Assembly: GCA_016218965.1 (NCBI GenBank)
Contig: JACRCP010000188.1
Location: 1 to 44,060, forward strand
DNA length: 44,060 nt
Direction: 5' to 3'
Source: Deltaproteobacteria bacterium
Lineage (GTDB): Bacteria; Myxococcota; SpSt-1050; JACRCP01
Of the stretch, positions 40,920-44,060 are shown piece by piece (within the stretch, counting starts at the first letter, position 1; the number at the start of each line of letters is the position of its first letter). A program made the translations under genes and the position numbers. The notes under the pieces were generated by a model that made no database searches, was not told where the DNA came from, and was given only the letters and a program-made list of their open reading frames with translations.

Positions 40920-41366
40920 CTAGGTCTTTTTCTTTGCCGCGAGGGATTCCGCGCGTTTCTTGAACGCGTCGAGCATCTTGGGGAGGTTCACCACGGTGAG
41001 CATGCCCACGATTGAGGACGGTACGAGCAGGCCGAACTTGATGTCCACGGTATAGAGGGCCGAGCATCGTCCCCCGCCTTCGTCGCGCAGCTCCCAACTC
41101 CCGTCGTTTTTGCTCATCATCTCGCCCTTCGACATGGTCCACGTCAACCGGCGGGGCTTGTCTTCGGTGAGGACGAGCGTGTACCTGATCGTCTTGACTA
41201 TGTCCACGGTGTACGTGGCGGTCTTCCTGTTCCCCTCGACCTTTTCGACTTTGACGTTCTTCACTTCCTTGAGGAACTCCGGGTAGCGTTCGACGTCGGT
41301 GATCACCTCCCAAAGGGCTTCGACGGGAGCGTTGATCATCTCGGTGCGTTTGCTAACGGGCGCCAT
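40920..41366 (-). CDS. SRPBCC (START-like) family protein, Coq10/RatA type
   Basis: 148 aa. The lipid-binding helix-grip fold is suggested by the opening strand (KRTEMINAPVEALWEVITDVERYPEFL), the central strands with KTIRYTLVL and PRRLTWTMSKGEMM, and the long C-terminal helix (LPKMLDAFKKRAESLAAKKK). APxExVWxxxxDxxxYPxF is the common start of Coq10/RatA and polyketide-cyclase-like proteins. It binds a hydrophobic ligand, such as a quinone, lipid or isoprenoid. The position 16 bases after ispA makes an isoprenoid plausible. AAGGAGAG supports the ATG at 41366. Confidence 0.8.
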   Translation of the reverse strand: MAPVSKRTEMINAPVEALWEVITDVERYPEFLKEVKNVKVEKVEGNRKTATYTVDIVKTIRYTLVLTEDKPRRLTWTMSKGEMMSKNDGSWELRDEGGGRCSALYTVDIKFGLLVPSSIVGMLTVVNLPKMLDAFKKRAESLAAKKKT

Positions 41367-41382
41367 CGTTTCTCTCCTTCTA

Positions 41383-42255
41383 TTAGTATGCGCGGTGCGC
41401 GAGGACGCGCGCGAGCGACTCGAGCATCGCGCCGCGTCCGCCGAGCGCTCGCGCGGATTCGACCGCGGCATCAACGCACTTCGACACGCGGTCCCTCGCG
41501 GCCGCCATTCCGAACTCCGCCGCGTAATTGCACGGCTCGCGTTTCCCGGCCTCCGCGTCGAGCACGTCGTCGGTGATCTGGAACGCCAAGCCGGTCTCGG
41601 CGCCGAAACGGTCGAGGTGTCTCATCTGCGCCGCCCCCGCCCCGGAGCAGACGCCGCCCAGCCGGACCGCCGAGGCGATGAGCCTTCCGGTCTTGAGCGC
41701 GAACATCCGCTCCATCCACGCGGGGCTCTTTTGGCGTCCCGAATCGTCCGCGATGTCCATCGCCTGTCCACCGACCATCCCCGCCGAGCCCGCCGCCGTC
41801 GCGAGTTCGGCCACGACGGCGGCCCGCCGGGCGTCCCGCGCCTTCGAAAGCCGCGAGAGGCCGCCCAGCGCCATCGAAAACGCGTCGGAGAGCAGGGCGT
41901 CGCCCGCGAGGACGGCGACCGCTTCGCCGAACACGCGATGGACCGTCGGCCGGCCCCGGCGGAAGTCGTCGTCGTCCATGCACGGCAGGTCGTCGTGCAC
42001 AAGCGAGTACGTGTGGATGAGTTCGACGGCGCACGCGGCGGGGAGCACCGACGCCCGGCGGCCCCCGCACGCCTCGCAGGAGGCGATTGCGAGCGCGGGG
42101 CGCAGGCGTTTCCCGCGCCCCGTCAGGGCATACAGGCATGCCCGCCGCAGGATCGGAGGAATGCCGTCCTTCCGGCGGTACCAATCCGAAGTGTACTTCT
42201 CCACCTCGCGCCGGCACGTTGCGAGGAAGCGCGCGACGTCGGTACGATCGTCCAC
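41383..42255 (-). CDS. ispA: Farnesyl/geranyl diphosphate synthase (short-chain polyprenyl synthetase)
   Basis: 290 aa. It condenses isopentenyl diphosphate with allylic diphosphates. The first aspartate-rich motif is LVHDDLPCMDDDDFRRGRPT (Asp88, Asp89, Asp94), the second FQITDDVLD; GKRLRPAL carries the IPP-binding Arg/Lys. The DDLPxMDxDDxRRGxPT form is that of IspA/GGPP synthases, and chain length is not certain. The start is a GTG with GGAGG upstream that lies 3 bases from the stop of the preceding lipoprotein gene. Confidence 0.92.
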   Translation of the reverse strand: MDDRTDVARFLATCRREVEKYTSDWYRRKDGIPPILRRACLYALTGRGKRLRPALAIASCEACGGRRASVLPAACAVELIHTYSLVHDDLPCMDDDDFRRGRPTVHRVFGEAVAVLAGDALLSDAFSMALGGLSRLSKARDARRAAVVAELATAAGSAGMVGGQAMDIADDSGRQKSPAWMERMFALKTGRLIASAVRLGGVCSGAGAAQMRHLDRFGAETGLAFQITDDVLDAEAGKREPCNYAAEFGMAAARDRVSKCVDAAVESARALGGRGAMLESLARVLAHRAY

Positions 42256-42258
42256 GCG

Positions 42259-42603
42259 TCAGTCCTCCGGCCCCTCGGCCCCTTCGTGGTCTTGGGGAGG
42301 GGACGCGGGGACCGCGTACCAGCGCTCGTTGGAGTAGTCGAAGTACTCCCAGTGGTCGCCGTACCAGTAGAGCCAGCGGTCCTCGACCCACACGCGCCGG
42401 TGGCCGCAGAACTCGTCGTGGTAGTGATGGTCGTGGTGGTGAAGGACAATCGCGTGATGAAGGGCCATGGCCGTGAACATGCCCGCCACGAACGGGACTC
42501 CGCCCCCCCGTCCGTGGACCACGCAGCCCTGGGCACAGATCACCATGACGAGTGCCGTCGCCGCGATCGCGACGGCGGCGCGTGCCTGTCTATTTGACTT
42601 CAT
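42259..42603 (-). CDS. Small His-rich lipoprotein
   Basis: 114 aa. Signal peptide with lipobox VICAQGC. After a short hydrophobic stretch comes a dense histidine cluster (HHAIVLHHHDHHYHDEFCGH), then an aromatic segment with repeated WxxxxWxYxxxxWxY (WVEDRWLYWYGDHWEYF). The histidines and Cys could bind Zn, Ni or Cu; I know no named family with certainty. The ATG overlaps the end of the DUF6982-like gene by 14 bases, so it is co-translated. Confidence 0.7.
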   Translation of the reverse strand: MKSNRQARAAVAIAATALVMVICAQGCVVHGRGGGVPFVAGMFTAMALHHAIVLHHHDHHYHDEFCGHRRVWVEDRWLYWYGDHWEYFDYSNERWYAVPASPPQDHEGAEGPED

Positions 42604-43966
42604 CTGTTGCGTCCTTGAAAATGATGACGCGATCCACGTTCCCCTGCCGCGGCTCGGGGTAGAGCGTGAACATGCGGCCGCCGGGGTTGAAATCGGGCGA
42701 GTTCCCCTTGAGGTTCCTGCCGTCCTTGAACGTCACGCTCATCTCCCTGCCGCCGCCGCCGGTCGGCTTGGTGCCGGGCTGGGCGATCACGAACACGGCC
42801 TTGAGCGCGGCGACCGGGAATGAATCGCTGGTCTTCTCGTCCATGCCGAAAAGGCACAGGTCCGTCGCTTCGGTCCCGAGCTCCCGGATGACACCGCGCT
42901 TGACGTCGCCGTCCAGGAAATGCACCGTCACGCGGCTCGGGTCCGATATCGCAAATGCCGGCCCGGCCGGCGCGGGGGCACCGCCGGCCTCGACGATGAC
43001 CGCCGGCGCAGGCAACACCGAAGGTGGAATCGTCGCGGCGGTGTCGGGCGTCAGCGGCGGTGATGCGGGCTGGGGCACGTCGAACGTCAACGGGAGATCA
43101 AAGGCGGGGAGAGCGGCCGCCGCCGGTTCGGCCTGCGCGGGTTCGGGCAGGGGAACCGCCGCATCCCACTGCACGATTGGAGTGGGCGCCGGCTGCGGAA
43201 AAGTAGCCGGCGGTTGCGCCGGCGGCACCGCGTCAAGCTCCGGGAACGGTGGCAGGTCGGCGGCTGCCGCGGCGGCGGCTGGCCGGGCGGGCAACTGGGC
43301 CGCCCATTCGGTCATCCCAGGGCCAGAAGCGGATTCCGGGGCCGCCGGAACGTCGACTTCCTGTTCGGCGGGGCCGGCGGGATCCCGGGTCGGGGCCGCA
43401 GCCTGTTCGGGTGCGGCATCCGGCGGCAGTTCCTCCTCGAGCGGTATCGACTCGATCTCATCGGGGCCGACGTCCGCCACGTCGACGGGTCCTTCGGCGC
43501 CGGCCGGTTCTACGTGCGACGAGAAAAACTCGTCGACGGTCTGGCTCAGCACGTCCTCGTGAACGTCAAGAGGGCCGCCGACGTGACCCGCGGGGGAGGG
43601 ATCGGCGACCGGGCCGGGGTCCGCCTCGGGCGCCGCCGCATCATAGAAGGTCGAATGTCCGGCCGCCTCCGGCGGGGGGATGTCATCCGGGATGGGAGAT
43701 GAACCGATCCCCGTGAGTTCGGCGCCGGGGATTTCGTCGAAGTCCCCGGGGACGGGGATCCTCTCGTCGAACGCCTCGCCTGCCGGGTCCACGGCCGCCG
43801 TGTGCGCCGACTGCGGGTGCATGTACGGCGGGCCCAGATCGAACTCGAGAAAGAACTTCAGGCACTGAAGGCGCAGCTCGGCCGCCTGGTCCAGCGCGCC
43901 GCCGGCGTCGGTCTTCTGTCTTTCGAGCTCAAAGTACTCATTGACGAGATCGAGTATGCTGGGCAT
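42590..43966 (-). CDS. DUF6982-like protein with long Pro/Ala/Glu linker
   Basis: 458 aa, cytoplasmic by lack of a signal. A conserved helical N-terminus (SILDLVNEYFELERQKTDAGG, about 1-45) is followed by about 290 residues of disordered Pro/Ala/Glu/Asp sequence. The C-terminal domain (about 345-455) shows repeated VTVHFLDGDVKRGVI and MSVTFKDGRNLKG strands ending in VIIFKDATDEV. The C-terminal domain matches DUF6982 of Myxococcota as I remember it; function is unknown. It is first in a four-gene minus-strand unit with the His-rich lipoprotein, ispA and the SRPBCC gene. Confidence 0.75.
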   Translation of the reverse strand: MPSILDLVNEYFELERQKTDAGGALDQAAELRLQCLKFFLEFDLGPPYMHPQSAHTAAVDPAGEAFDERIPVPGDFDEIPGAELTGIGSSPIPDDIPPPEAAGHSTFYDAAAPEADPGPVADPSPAGHVGGPLDVHEDVLSQTVDEFFSSHVEPAGAEGPVDVADVGPDEIESIPLEEELPPDAAPEQAAAPTRDPAGPAEQEVDVPAAPESASGPGMTEWAAQLPARPAAAAAAADLPPFPELDAVPPAQPPATFPQPAPTPIVQWDAAVPLPEPAQAEPAAAALPAFDLPLTFDVPQPASPPLTPDTAATIPPSVLPAPAVIVEAGGAPAPAGPAFAISDPSRVTVHFLDGDVKRGVIRELGTEATDLCLFGMDEKTSDSFPVAALKAVFVIAQPGTKPTGGGGREMSVTFKDGRNLKGNSPDFNPGGRMFTLYPEPRQGNVDRVIIFKDATDEVK

Positions 43967-44014
43967 ATCCCACCCGTTCGTTCCGATCAGTTCCCCCCCG
44001 TTCAGCCTCGCCCA

Positions 44015-44043
44015 ATACTAGCGGAACGGGAAATGCATTTCAA
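44015..44043 (-). promoter_or_regulatory. Promoter of the DUF6982-ispA unit
   Basis: On the minus strand TTGAAA (44043-44038), a 17-base spacer and TAGTAT (44020-44015), 49 bases before the ATG at 43966. Good match and ideal spacing. Confidence 0.65.
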
Positions 44044-44060
44044 CAAGGCTTTCACAAGGC

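Overview
The window is G+C-rich, densely coded and has no rRNA, tRNA, CRISPR array or transposase that I can see. It most resembles a chromosome segment of a Myxococcota or other deltaproteobacterial lineage. The reasons are the many lipoproteins with Asp/Ala/Gly-rich linkers after the lipid cysteine, very large Cys-rich surface proteins, a MopE-type motif, a metalloprotease with a MYXO-CTERM-like tail, a DUF6982-like protein and oxygen-dependent protoporphyrinogen oxidase. This placement is inference; no marker gene settles it.

Layout. 219-2051 (+): ECF sigma factor, zinc-finger anti-sigma factor and an exported protein, then a rhomboid protease (2090-2782). 2850-7111 (-): lipase-like hydrolase, rdgB, purple-acid-phosphatase-like lipoprotein, hemG. 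7283-10969 (+): neutral-ceramidase-like lipoprotein and an outer-membrane barrel. 10997-13872 (-): a matrixin-like metalloprotease, a TonB-type protein and a frameshifted secreted protein. 13979-15936 (+): hemE-hemH, facing an SGNH hydrolase (15982-17073, -). 17234-20285 (+): a MacAB-type adaptor/ATPase/permease. 20501-21094 (+): an unrecognised helical protein. 21355-23166 (+): F0 genes (AtpZ-like, atpI, atpB, atpE). 23348-32291 (+): a tight five-gene unit with two huge Cys-rich lipoproteins, an HxsD-like protein, an acyltransferase and an odd SDR. 32440-38082 (+): a zinc metalloprotease gene broken by frameshifts, overlapped by a beta-propeller lipoprotein, with lower G+C than its surroundings. 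38198-39164 (-): a tandem folK pair. 39420-40289 (+): an SDR behind a strong promoter and palindromic operator. 40353-43966 (-): a small protein, an SRPBCC protein, ispA, a His-rich lipoprotein and a DUF6982-like protein.

Pathways: HemE, HemG and HemH cover decarboxylation, oxidation and iron insertion in protoporphyrin-dependent heme synthesis. AtpB and AtpE form the ion-translocating core of an ATP synthase whose F1 genes are elsewhere. IspA makes isoprenoid precursors. The rest is mostly envelope biology.

The most distinctive signal is a set of short tandem arrays, all with an exact 7-base period but different unit sequences. They lie at eight or more places and three sit in frame inside otherwise conserved genes (hemG, hemH, the TonB-type gene). 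They resemble the heptameric STRR repeats of cyanobacteria. Together with a C11 tract that splits a signal peptide, they make slippage-driven variation of surface genes a concrete hypothesis. Several start codons were chosen from ribosome-binding sites and signal peptides rather than maximal ORF length.
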